Of a DNA stretch of 8,465 bases, positions 1 to 6,747 are shown piece by piece (the stretch's first letter is position 1; the number at the start of each line of letters is the position of its first letter). The position numbers were made by a program, and so were the translations under genes. Under the pieces are notes generated by a model. That model saw only the letters and a program-made list of their open reading frames with translations, ran no database searches and had not been told where the DNA came from. Source of the stretch: an uncultured Clostridia bacterium (GTDB lineage Bacteria > Bacillota > Clostridia > Christensenellales > Borkfalkiaceae); NCBI GenBank assembly GCA_947627125.1, contig CANQUY010000076.1:1-8465 (forward strand), in the 5' to 3' direction.

Positions 1-325
1 AGATGAGCGGCGGGTAGATGACCTTATCCACGCCGTAATAGAGATACCACAAAAGACCCCTGTTCTCCACAAGGTCGTAGGTGTGCGCTTCGTCGGTATA
101 CGTCCCCCAAAGGACCTTTTCTGCCCCGGGAATATTGATGAGGAACATGCCGAAGGCGATCGGGAGAAGGAGCATGGGCTCGAACTTCTTGACGATCGCA
201 AGGAACATCAGCACAAAGGAGATGGCGAGCATGACATAGTTCTGCCACGTCCCCTGCGAGAGCCCCATGGAGTTCCACAGATCGGAAAAGATCTTTCCGA
301 TATCGAGTGCAAGTAGATTCTGCAT
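1..325 (-). CDS. Sodium-translocating decarboxylase beta subunit (OadB/GcdB/MmdB family), N-terminal part
   Basis: This is the first 108 codons of a gene that continues past the left edge; the family is usually about 370-430 residues. The protein begins MQNLLALDIG. A hydrophobic helix lies near residues 30-46 and another near 51-66. Family-typical stretches follow: FGMFLINIPG (about 58-67), then GLLWYLYYGVDKVIYPPLI at the truncation, which matches the conserved segment ahead of the GVGAMTDF-type motif in OadB proteins. Members are multi-spanning inner-membrane proteins that decarboxylate carboxybiotin and couple this to Na+ export. The start is well supported: a GGAGAGGG ribosome site (335-328) sits just before the ATG, and the carrier gene's stop is 12 bases upstream. 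It is the last gene of the operon visible here. The family is near certain, but whether it serves a methylmalonyl-CoA, glutaconyl-CoA or other decarboxylase cannot be decided from this fragment. Confidence 0.9.
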   Translation of the reverse strand, partial: MQNLLALDIGKIFSDLWNSMGLSQGTWQNYVMLAISFVLMFLAIVKKFEPMLLLPIAFGMFLINIPGAEKVLWGTYTDEAHTYDLVENRGLLWYLYYGVDKVIYPPLI

Positions 326-337
326 AGCCCTCTCCGT

Positions 338-691
338 TTATCCGATGAGCGCAAGGAGGGCGTCGGATTCGACGTTGGCCCCTTTTTGTACATTGAAAGT
401 GACCGTCCCGTCGCAGGGGGCGGCAATGTCGTTGTCCATCTTCATGGCCTCGAGGACGAGAATGGGCTGGTCCTTTTTGACGGATGCTCCGTTTTCGACG
501 AGAAGATTTTTGATGAGCCCGGGGAAGGGAGAAAGGACCTTTGTCCCCTTTCCGCTTGCGGCGGGCACGGGCGATGCCTGCGGCGCGGGTGCGGAAAGCG
601 GGACCGCCTTGGGCGAATACGAGCTCTCCCCGACCTCCTCCACGCCGACTTCATACTGTTTTCCGTTCACTGTGATCAAAAAATTACGCAT
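338..691 (-). CDS. Biotin carrier subunit of a biotin-dependent decarboxylase (MmdC/GcdC-like)
   Basis: This 117-residue soluble protein should shuttle the carboxyl group between the carboxyltransferase and the membrane beta subunit. It starts MRNFLITVNGKQYEV, a usual opening for these carriers. A Pro/Ala-rich flexible linker follows (about 27-47). The biotinyl/lipoyl domain (about 51-117) carries the biotinylation motif EAMKMDN, with the acceptor lysine at Lys84. Conserved glycines flank it (PFPGLI near 55-60 and the CDGTV turn near 93-97). The length fits a stand-alone gamma-type carrier rather than a carrier domain fused to a carboxyltransferase. AGGAG lies 8 bases before the ATG (704-700), inside the 13-base gap after the upstream small-subunit gene. 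A biotin ligase (BirA) must act on it, but none is encoded in the window. Confidence 0.95.
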   Translation of the reverse strand: MRNFLITVNGKQYEVGVEEVGESSYSPKAVPLSAPAPQASPVPAASGKGTKVLSPFPGLIKNLLVENGASVKKDQPILVLEAMKMDNDIAAPCDGTVTFNVQKGANVESDALLALIG

Positions 692-704
692 AACTCTGAC
701 TCCT

Positions 705-1028
705 TTATACTCGCTTGATGCGTCTTACCACAAAGTCGCACTTTGGATTTTCTTTCTCGTAATAACTCATGAGGGCCGCCGCGATCGCCGCAACGACCTC
801 GGGCGGGATCCCGTCGTCTATGGAAGGATAGGATGAAGGGATCGGCGCGGCGGGCCTTTCCGCTCTCTTCTCCTGTTTCTCGTTCACCTTTTTCATGATG
901 AAACCGATAAGCATGAGAATGAGGACGAGAAGCGCAATGCCGACGACAACAAAGACGAGGCCGAACACGGCATAGAAGGCCCCTTCGCCGACGTTCATTT
1001 TGAACCAACTGTCCAACAAATTCGCCAT
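705..1028 (-). CDS. OadG/MmdD-like small membrane subunit of the decarboxylase
   Basis: This 107-residue protein has a short N-terminal stretch, one long hydrophobic segment (about 18-45) and a charged linker (KKVNEKQEKRAERP, 46-59). After a Pro-rich spacer, the C-terminal segment IPPEVVAAIAAALMSYY...CDFVVRRIKRV is typical of OadG/MmdD proteins. In known complexes this subunit has a single membrane anchor and stabilises the assembly of the carboxyltransferase with the beta subunit. Length and architecture match the family. The start follows a GAGGGAG ribosome site that overlaps the stop codon of the upstream carboxyltransferase gene, which suggests coupled translation. Sequence conservation in this family is low, so the call rests on the architecture, the C-terminal motif and the operon position between the carboxyltransferase and biotin-carrier genes. 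Confidence 0.85.
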   Translation of the reverse strand: MANLLDSWFKMNVGEGAFYAVFGLVFVVVGIALLVLILMLIGFIMKKVNEKQEKRAERPAAPIPSSYPSIDDGIPPEVVAAIAAALMSYYEKENPKCDFVVRRIKRV

Positions 1029-1038
1029 AGCTCCCTCA
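1029..1038 (-). promoter_or_regulatory. Ribosome binding site overlapping the upstream stop codon
   Basis: Read on the minus strand the sequence is TGAGGGAGCT, directly followed by the ATG of the OadG-like gene. The TGA is the stop codon of the carboxyltransferase, and its GA forms part of the purine-rich GAGGGAG site. Ribosomes ending the first gene would therefore stop on the initiation site of the second, an arrangement consistent with translational coupling of two complex subunits. The coupling is inferred, not shown. Confidence 0.6.
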
Positions 1039-2376
1039 CTTGATCAGCGTCTGAAGGGACGCGATGAGATATTGCTTTAAAAACTGCGGCTCGATGATGT
1101 TGTCGAGATAGCCTCCCTCCGCCGCATGGACGGGGTCTGCAATCTCGTCTTGATAGCGGGAAAGCGCATTCTCCCCAAGATCGCCGAGCTCGATCTGCGC
1201 CCCCTCAAGGCTCCCGAAGAGGGAGATCTGCGCCGTTGCAAGGGCGTAAGTGTAGTCGAAACCGACAGATTTCGCGGCGAAAAGGCTGTATCCGAGCCCC
1301 ACCGCTTTCCCCGTGACGACGGCGATTTTTGCCGTGTCGATGGCGTCGAGGGTGAAGAGATATTCCCCGATCTCCCGATAGAGAATGCTGTCGTTTGCGG
1401 CAAGGGTCGCCTCCACGCCGAGGCAATCGACAAAGGTGACGAGCGGAATGCCGTAGCAGCAGGCGAGCTCCGCAAAATTTTTGATCTTTCTCACGTTCAG
1501 AGAGTTCAGACTGACATTGTCGAAAATGACCGCCGCTACGGAGATGCCGCCGATACGGCCGAGAACGGTCTTGACTTCGGGGCAGGAGTTTGCGCCGAGT
1601 TCGATCCCTCCCTCGATGAGCTCAAAAATTCCTTTCGCCGTCACGCTTTGGTTGAGCGCGGGAGCGGGCTCGTTGAGTTCGGCATCGAGGATCGGGAGAT
1701 CGATGAGGTCAGAAATTTGCAGGATCTTGGAGGCGGCGTCGCGCATATCCTCCGCCTGTACGGCGGGAAGAAGCGCATGCGTTAAGGCGTCGTAGCCCCC
1801 CACTTCTGTGGGTTTAAAGTTCTTTTTCTCCCTTGCGGAGAGAACGAGCGGGGAGGCAAGGCTCAGCGCGCTCTCCTTCAAAAACAAAACGCAGTCGCAG
1901 AGGGACGCAAGCGCGGCCGCGGAGCCGTACACCTCGCCGAGGAGAACGGCAAATTGCAGGACGGAGCCCTTGAGCTGCGTGGCCTTTAAAAGTAGCGCGG
2001 AGATCCCCTCGAGGACGTCCACGCCCTCGCCGACGCGCACCCCCTGCGATTGGAGCAAATATATGACGGGCGTTTCGTTCTTCTCGGCGGCGGAGAGCGT
2101 CTTTGCGATCTTCTCGCAGTTCCTCTTGGAGAGCCCCCCGCGGCAAACGGCGTAGTTCATGGCGACAATATAAAAAGGATACCTGTCGATGGTGGCAAAA
2201 CCTGTTACCACCCCTTCCCCGAGGGCATCCCCTTCGCCGATCGTCTTGGAAAAACTGAACGCGGCAAGCTCTACAAAGCTGTCGTCATCGCAGAGTGCCG
2301 CAATTTGGGAGCGGATGTTTTCACCCGCTTTCAGAACGGCCTCTTTTCTGCGATACAATAAAGAAATTTTATCCAT
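1036..2376 (-). CDS. Divergent carboxyltransferase subunit of a biotin-dependent acyl-CoA decarboxylase (MmdA/PccB-like)
   Basis: This 446-residue protein has the two-crotonase-fold layout of PccB, MmdA and the transcarboxylase 12S subunit. The N half has GEGVVTGFATIDR (53-65), GGLSKRNCEKIAK (80-92) and EVGGYDALTHA (191-201). The C half has IGGISVAAV (275-283), GIPLVTFVD (309-317), TGKAVGLGY (355-363) and ADPVHAAEGGYLDNIIEP (413-430). It probably transfers carboxylate from an acyl-CoA to the carrier's biotin. Relatives are about 510-520 residues; this one lacks much of the usual N-terminal ARERI region. Its oxyanion-loop motifs differ: SQGVRVGEG where SGGARIQEG is usual, and GEVYGSA where GPCAGGA is usual. 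GAGG lies 6 bases before the ATG, and a good promoter is just upstream. It heads an order equivalent to mmdADCB. Methylmalonyl-CoA decarboxylase alpha is the closest familiar label, but the substrate is unknown and altered activity is possible. Confidence 0.85.
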   Translation of the reverse strand: MDKISLLYRRKEAVLKAGENIRSQIAALCDDDSFVELAAFSFSKTIGEGDALGEGVVTGFATIDRYPFYIVAMNYAVCRGGLSKRNCEKIAKTLSAAEKNETPVIYLLQSQGVRVGEGVDVLEGISALLLKATQLKGSVLQFAVLLGEVYGSAAALASLCDCVLFLKESALSLASPLVLSAREKKNFKPTEVGGYDALTHALLPAVQAEDMRDAASKILQISDLIDLPILDAELNEPAPALNQSVTAKGIFELIEGGIELGANSCPEVKTVLGRIGGISVAAVIFDNVSLNSLNVRKIKNFAELACCYGIPLVTFVDCLGVEATLAANDSILYREIGEYLFTLDAIDTAKIAVVTGKAVGLGYSLFAAKSVGFDYTYALATAQISLFGSLEGAQIELGDLGENALSRYQDEIADPVHAAEGGYLDNIIEPQFLKQYLIASLQTLIK

Positions 2377-2419
2377 GTATGACCTCAGTCACAAAAAAAT
2401 CCAACTTCTACCAAATATC

Positions 2420-2448
2420 ATTATACACATTCAGTGCAGAAAAAGCAA
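2420..2448 (-). promoter_or_regulatory. Sigma-A type promoter of the decarboxylase operon
   Basis: On the minus strand the elements are TTGCTT (2448-2443), a 17-base spacer and a perfect TATAAT (2425-2420). Transcription would begin near 2412-2414, giving a leader of under 40 bases before the carboxyltransferase ATG at 2376. It sits between the terminator of the upstream unit and the first gene of the decarboxylase operon, which supports a separate transcription unit. No riboswitch-sized leader is present. Confidence 0.75.
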
Positions 2449-2483
2449 GCGCCGCGCAGAAGATTTTCCGATTTTTTCGATAG

Positions 2484-2513
2484 AAAAAAGGGCCGCCTTC
2501 TATTTGCGGTCCC
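2484..2513 (-). terminator. Rho-independent terminator of the valS-rnhA-VTT unit
   Basis: On the minus strand GGGACCGC (2513-2506) pairs with GCGGCCC (2496-2490) to give a seven-pair GC stem with one bulged A. The 9-base loop holds the TAG stop codon of the VTT gene, and the stem is followed at once by six T residues (2489-2484). The overlap of hairpin and coding end is compact but not rare in dense genomes. It separates this unit from the decarboxylase promoter at 2448-2420. Confidence 0.6.
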
Positions 2514-3540
2514 CCTCTCTCTTTTCCTCCGCTTTCTCGTCCCTTTTTACCCCTTTCGAGATGACGGAGCCGTCGGGGCCGACGACCTCGAGCGTGAAAT
2601 CTCCCTTCTCCTTTTTCTCCTTGATCTTTGTTTCGCGGCGAAACTTTTTCTCGAACCAGCCGAGAATGGCATCCGACTTCTTATAGAGAAAGACAAACAG
2701 CACAATGACGAGTGCGATGAGCACCGCCCAGATCAAGATCCCCCACCATGTGTTGAAGGGAATGAGCGTGACGGAATAGCTCGTCGTAAAGATGGCAAGC
2801 ACCCTCGAAATGAAGATGACGGTGAGAAAATACCAGATGGACATGGACGAAAAGCCCGCCACAAAGCACAAAATGTCGTCGGGAAAGACGGGAAGGAGAA
2901 ACATGGCCGTGAGGAGCAGTTTGTCCTTCCCCTTGATCTTTTTGAGCCACTTATCGAGGGTTTCCTTGCCCACCAGCCACGAAACGACCTTGGTCCCCGC
3001 ATATCTCCCGATGAGAAAGGCGGCGAGGGAACCGAGGACGATCCCGATCAAGCTGTAGACGCTCCCCCAAAACGGACGGAAGAGCGCGGCTCCCGCCACG
3101 ACCGTCACGGTGCTCGGAATGGGAAGAATGACGACCTGCAAAAATTGCAGGAGAATGAAGAGCGCAGTCATCCAGCCGCCCGCCCGTTCGATATAGGCCT
3201 GAAAGCTCCCCTCGTCGCGCATGACTTCCAGAAATCCCGTCCGCAAAAGGACATACATGCCCACGGCGAGGAAAACAAAGAGAATGTAGGCGATGATACA
3301 GCACTTGTAGACGACCTGCTTTTTCAGAAAATAAAAGACGAGGTCAACGGTGAGGAGCGCGGCGTTCAGCGCCGACGAAAGAGAAAAAACCGTCCACCAC
3401 AGGGCGGAAGGCCATTCTTCAAAATATCGGAGACAGAGGATCAAAAACAGCTCAAAGAGGAACGCGCCGAGCACGGTCCCAAAGACATGGCAGATTTTGT
3501 AAATCGCGGGCGTCTTTGCCCCCTCATTTTCCTTCTCCAT
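2500..3540 (-). CDS. VTT-domain (TVP38/TMEM64, DedA-like) integral membrane protein
   Basis: This 346-residue polytopic membrane protein has hydrophobic helices near 18-38, 47-71 and 80-100. The VTT (SNARE-associated) domain follows at about 128-255. Its hallmarks are LPIPSTVTVVAGAALFRPFW (139-158), GSLAAFLIGRYAG (170-182), LPVFPDDILCFVAG (216-229) and a last helix near 267-286. The family includes DedA proteins and TVP38/TMEM64, implicated in lipid (undecaprenyl-phosphate or phospholipid) translocation and envelope maintenance; which role applies here is unknown. Compact bacterial TVP38/TMEM64 proteins are about 200-240 residues, so the N-terminal helices and the very charged C-terminal tail (about 297-346, Lys/Glu/Arg-rich) are extra. 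The start follows rnhA by 13 bases with no visible Shine-Dalgarno, only AT-rich sequence, but no better ATG, GTG or TTG is in frame nearby. It is the last gene of its unit. Confidence 0.85.
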   Translation of the reverse strand: MEKENEGAKTPAIYKICHVFGTVLGAFLFELFLILCLRYFEEWPSALWWTVFSLSSALNAALLTVDLVFYFLKKQVVYKCCIIAYILFVFLAVGMYVLLRTGFLEVMRDEGSFQAYIERAGGWMTALFILLQFLQVVILPIPSTVTVVAGAALFRPFWGSVYSLIGIVLGSLAAFLIGRYAGTKVVSWLVGKETLDKWLKKIKGKDKLLLTAMFLLPVFPDDILCFVAGFSSMSIWYFLTVIFISRVLAIFTTSYSVTLIPFNTWWGILIWAVLIALVIVLFVFLYKKSDAILGWFEKKFRRETKIKEKKEKGDFTLEVVGPDGSVISKGVKRDEKAEEKREGDRK

Positions 3541-3553
3541 AATATATAGTATA

Positions 3554-4018
3554 TCAGTCGGGGTCCGTTTTTATAAGTTTTTCTCTCAATTCTGCGATCG
3601 CATTGCGGGCAAGTTCGTCGCAGCGGTTGTTGAGCTCGTCGTCGGCATGCCCCTCGACCTTGTGAAAATGCACGGTGTGAACGCGGGTCAGCGCAAGGAG
3701 TTCCCGCCACAGATCGTCATTCAATACGGGCTTTTTATCTGCCTTTCGCCAGCCCGACCTCTCCCAACCGTAGACCCAGCCCTGCAAAAAGGCGTTGACG
3801 GTGTATGCCGAATCGGAATAAATATCCACTTCGCAGGGATATTTGAGCTTTTTGAGCCCCTCGAGCACGGCCGTGATCTCCATGCGGTTGTTCGTCGTGT
3901 CGTTTTCGGAACCGTAAATTTCCGTTCTGTGCTGTCCGTAGATGAGGATCGCGCCCCAGCCGCCGGGGCCGGGGTTCCCCGAACATGCGCCGTCCGTGTA
4001 GAGTGTCACCTGTTTCAT
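3554..4018 (-). CDS. rnhA: Ribonuclease HI
   Basis: This 154-residue enzyme degrades the RNA strand of RNA-DNA hybrids, for example R-loops and primers. It matches the length of the E. coli enzyme (155 residues) and all catalytic residues are in place. Asp9 lies in LYTDGACSGNPGPGGWG, Glu47 in TTNNRMEITA and Asp69 in DIYSDSAY. His124 is in KVEGHADDELNNRCDELA, which also supplies Asp134. The basic region around W85-K96 (WERSGWRKADKK) corresponds to the handle/substrate-binding helix of type 1 enzymes. There is no N-terminal hybrid-binding domain. The canonical MKQVTLYTDG opening fixes the start, although the ribosome site is weak (AGAGAG about 11 bases upstream). It lies 30 bases downstream of valS and 13 upstream of the VTT gene, evidently in one transcript. 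Confidence 0.97.
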   Translation of the reverse strand: MKQVTLYTDGACSGNPGPGGWGAILIYGQHRTEIYGSENDTTNNRMEITAVLEGLKKLKYPCEVDIYSDSAYTVNAFLQGWVYGWERSGWRKADKKPVLNDDLWRELLALTRVHTVHFHKVEGHADDELNNRCDELARNAIAELREKLIKTDPD

Positions 4019-4048
4019 AAATATGATATGCTCTCTTTTTATCGGGGC

Positions 4049-6685
4049 TCACTCGCTGAAGAGCCGAAGCTGCTGTTCGATCTTCTCCTTCATGTCGAGA
4101 TACTTCTCCTTCTTGGCCCGTTCGTCGTCCACAAGTTTCTTGGGCGCCTTGGCGACAAAATTCTTGTTGAGAAGTTTCCCGTCGGCGCGGGCAATCTCGC
4201 CCATGACCCGCTCGAGCTCCTTTTGGAGCCGTATCTTCTCCTTTTCGATATCCACAAGGTCCCCGAGGGGCACAAAGAGGTGGCCGATCTCGGTGACATG
4301 CGAGAGCGTTTTCTCCCCCGCCTGTTCCCCCTTCTCGATGAAGTCGATCTCGCTCGCGCCCGCGAGGCGGAGAATGGACTGCCTGTTGACGCAGACGAGC
4401 CGCCTCTGTTCGGTGACGAGGAAGAGGTGTACCTTCCGCGAGGGCGGGCAGCTGACTTCCACCTTCATGGCGCGGACCGTCTTGATGAGGTCGATGACGC
4501 CCTCGAACGCCTTTGCCTCCTTCTTATAGGAGAGCTTGGTGTTGTAGCGGGGATAGTCCTCGGAGATGATATTCCCCCTCTCCCCGGGCAGATAGCTCCA
4601 GATCTCCTCCGTGACAAAGGGAATATACGGGTGGAGCAGTTTCAACGTATTTTCGAGCACAAAGAGGAGCACGCCGAGGGCGGCCTTCTTCTTTTCGGGA
4701 TCCCCGCCGTAGAGCGCGGGTTTGGAGAGTTCGATATACCAATCGCAGAAGTCGTTCCACGCAAAGTCGGTGAGCCTGTCCGCCGCAATGCCCAAATCGT
4801 ACTTTTGCAGGGAAACCGTGACCTCGCGGATCGTCGCCATGAGGCGGGAGATGATCCATCTGTCCGCAGGCTGAAGGCGGATGCTCTTGAGGTCGGGAAC
4901 TTCGCAGTCCACATTCATGAGCACGAAGCGGGAGGCATTCCAAATTTTATTGATGAAGTTGCGGGCGGACTCCACTTTCGCCTCGGTGAAACGGGTATCG
5001 TTCCCGGGGGCGACGCCCGTCACGAGAGAGAGCCTGAGGGAATCTGCGCCGTATTTCGCGATGACGTCGAGCGGATCGACGCCGTTGCCGAGAGATTTCG
5101 ACATCTTTCTGCCGTGTTCGTCGCGCACGAGGCCGTGAATGAGGACGTCGCGGAACGGAACTTTCTCCGTGTATTCGATCCCCGAGAACATCATGCGCAT
5201 GACCCAAAACGGAATGATATCGTACCCGGTGACGAGCGCGTCCGTGGGATAGAAATAGTCGTAATCGGGAGTATGTTCGGGCCAGCCGAGCGTGGAGAAG
5301 GGCCAAAGCGCGGAGGAGAACCAGGTATCGAGGCAGTCCTCATCCTGTTTCAAATGAGTCCCCCCGCAGACGGGGCAGACGGCAGGGTCCTCCCTCGCGA
5401 CGATCGTTTCGCCGCAGTCGCAGTACCAGACGGGAATGCGGTGCCCCCACCAAAGCTGGCGGGAAATGCACCAGTCGTGGATATTTTCGAGCCAATTAAA
5501 ATAGATCTTCGCAAAGCGGTCGGGCACGAACTTCGTCTTGTTCTTGACGACGGCGTCAATGGCGGGCTTTGCGAGGGGCGCCATTCTGACGAACCACTGT
5601 TTGGAAACGAGGGGCTCCACAACGGCGTTGCACCTGTGGCAGTGCCCCACGTTGTGCGAATGGGGCTCGATCTTGACGAGGAGCCCGAGCTCCTTCATCC
5701 TCTCCACGATGCGTTTTCTCGCCTCATATCTGTCGAGGCCCGCATACTCGCCGCAGAGCTCGTTCATCGTGCCGTCATCCCCCATGATCCTGATCATGGG
5801 AAGATCGTGGCGAAGACCGACTTCAAAGTCGTTGGGATCGTGTGCGGGCGTGATCTTGACGGCGCCCGTTCCGAATGCGGGATCGACGTAATCGTCGGCG
5901 ACGACAGGGATCTTTCTATCCGTCAGGGGCAGAAGAAGGGTCTTGCCGACAAAATGTTTGTATCTTTCGTCGTTCGGATTGACCGCAACAGCGGTATCGC
6001 CGAGCATGGTTTCGGGGCGGGTCGTCGCAATGACGATCTTTTCCTCCGAGCCCTCCACGGGATAGGCGAAATGCCAGAAGAAGCCCGCGTCCTCGGTATG
6101 GATCACTTCCTCGTCCGAAAGAGCCGTCTTGCAGTCGGGGCACCAATTGATGATGCGGCTGCCGCGGTAGATGAGCCCCTTTTCGTAGAGGCGGCAGAAA
6201 GCCTCCCGCACGGCCCTCGAGCAGGTTTCGTCCATCGTGAAGGTAAGACGGGACCAATCGCAGGAACAGCCCAGCTTTTTGAGCTGTTCGACGATCTCTC
6301 CGCCGTATTCCTCCTTCCACGCCCACGCGCGGCGCAGAAATTCTTCCCTTCCGAGGGATTCCTTGCTTGTCCCCTCGCTGTGAAGTTTTTCGACGATCTT
6401 GTGTTCCGTCGCAAGGGAGGCATGGTCGGTCCCCGGGAGCCAGAGGGCGGAATACCCCTGCATGCGCTTGAATCGGATGACAATGTCCTGCATCGTTTCA
6501 TCCATCGCGTGGCCCATGTGCAGCTTCCCTGTAATGTTGGGGGGCGGCATCATGACGGTAAAGGGAACCTTTGCAGGGTCGATCTCGGCGCGGAAGCAAT
6601 TTTCCCGCATCCATTTCTGATAGATCCTCTCCTCAAAGTCCTTCGGATCATACGTTGTCTGCATTTCTTTCATAGCGATACCCAT
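4049..6685 (-). CDS. valS: Valine--tRNA ligase (valyl-tRNA synthetase)
   Basis: This cytoplasmic class I synthetase charges tRNA-Val. At 878 residues it is full length for bacterial ValS. Visible landmarks are the HIGH-type motif HMGH (56-59) after MMPPPNITGKL, LPGTDHAS (83-90), and the CP1 editing domain with TTRPETMLGD (221-230) and TPAHDPNDFEVG (279-290). Zn-ribbon-like cysteine pairs follow (C182/C185, C349/C352, C422/C424 and C437/C440), then DTWFSSALWPFSTLGWP (453-469) and KMSKS (527-531). A C-terminal tRNA-binding coiled coil covers about 805-878. Editing removes Thr mischarged on tRNA-Val. The start is uncertain: Met1, Met5 and Met8 are all possible and no strong Shine-Dalgarno is present (AAAGAG abuts Met1). 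It is the first gene of the valS-rnhA-VTT unit. The promoter leaves a leader of only about 27 bases, so there is no T-box. Confidence 0.98.
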   Translation of the reverse strand: MGIAMKEMQTTYDPKDFEERIYQKWMRENCFRAEIDPAKVPFTVMMPPPNITGKLHMGHAMDETMQDIVIRFKRMQGYSALWLPGTDHASLATEHKIVEKLHSEGTSKESLGREEFLRRAWAWKEEYGGEIVEQLKKLGCSCDWSRLTFTMDETCSRAVREAFCRLYEKGLIYRGSRIINWCPDCKTALSDEEVIHTEDAGFFWHFAYPVEGSEEKIVIATTRPETMLGDTAVAVNPNDERYKHFVGKTLLLPLTDRKIPVVADDYVDPAFGTGAVKITPAHDPNDFEVGLRHDLPMIRIMGDDGTMNELCGEYAGLDRYEARKRIVERMKELGLLVKIEPHSHNVGHCHRCNAVVEPLVSKQWFVRMAPLAKPAIDAVVKNKTKFVPDRFAKIYFNWLENIHDWCISRQLWWGHRIPVWYCDCGETIVAREDPAVCPVCGGTHLKQDEDCLDTWFSSALWPFSTLGWPEHTPDYDYFYPTDALVTGYDIIPFWVMRMMFSGIEYTEKVPFRDVLIHGLVRDEHGRKMSKSLGNGVDPLDVIAKYGADSLRLSLVTGVAPGNDTRFTEAKVESARNFINKIWNASRFVLMNVDCEVPDLKSIRLQPADRWIISRLMATIREVTVSLQKYDLGIAADRLTDFAWNDFCDWYIELSKPALYGGDPEKKKAALGVLLFVLENTLKLLHPYIPFVTEEIWSYLPGERGNIISEDYPRYNTKLSYKKEAKAFEGVIDLIKTVRAMKVEVSCPPSRKVHLFLVTEQRRLVCVNRQSILRLAGASEIDFIEKGEQAGEKTLSHVTEIGHLFVPLGDLVDIEKEKIRLQKELERVMGEIARADGKLLNKNFVAKAPKKLVDDERAKKEKYLDMKEKIEQQLRLFSE

Positions 6686-6718
6686 CTCTTTCTTTTCACA
6701 TGAAAGTGAACACTCGAC

Positions 6719-6747
6719 ATTATACCCTTATTTTTTGCCTTTGTCAA
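6719..6747 (-). promoter_or_regulatory. Perfect-consensus promoter for valS
   Basis: On the minus strand the -35 is TTGACA (6747-6742), the spacer is 17 bases and the -10 is TATAAT (6724-6719). Both hexamers match the sigma-70/sigma-A consensus exactly. The predicted transcript starts near 6711-6713 and reaches the valS ATG at 6685 after roughly 27 bases, too short for a T-box or any other structured leader. Its -35 shares five base pairs with the -35 of the opposing promoter. Confidence 0.9.

Noticed and set aside
2434..3549. A 371-codon open frame on the plus strand opposite the VTT gene
   Set aside because: It is again the codon-register antisense of a real gene. Its product is an extremely charged, low-complexity sequence, as expected when hydrophobic codons are read in reverse complement.
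3535..3556. TATACT and TATATT just upstream of the VTT start as a possible promoter
   Set aside because: No acceptable -35 lies 16-18 bases upstream (TTATAA at best). Transcription would start almost at the ATG, and the gene sits tightly behind rnhA.
3647..6703. A 1018-codon open frame on the plus strand opposite valS and rnhA
   Set aside because: Its codons are exactly in register with the antisense of valS and rnhA, so it is open only because those genes use no TTA, CTA or TCA codons there. The product has no recognisable domain and no ribosome site, whereas the minus-strand genes show full catalytic motifs.
6692..6706. Inverted repeat TTTCA-CA-TGAAA near the valS transcription start as an operator or hairpin
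   Set aside because: It has only five pairs with a two-base centre, too tight for an RNA hairpin and too short to call an operator with no supporting copy elsewhere.
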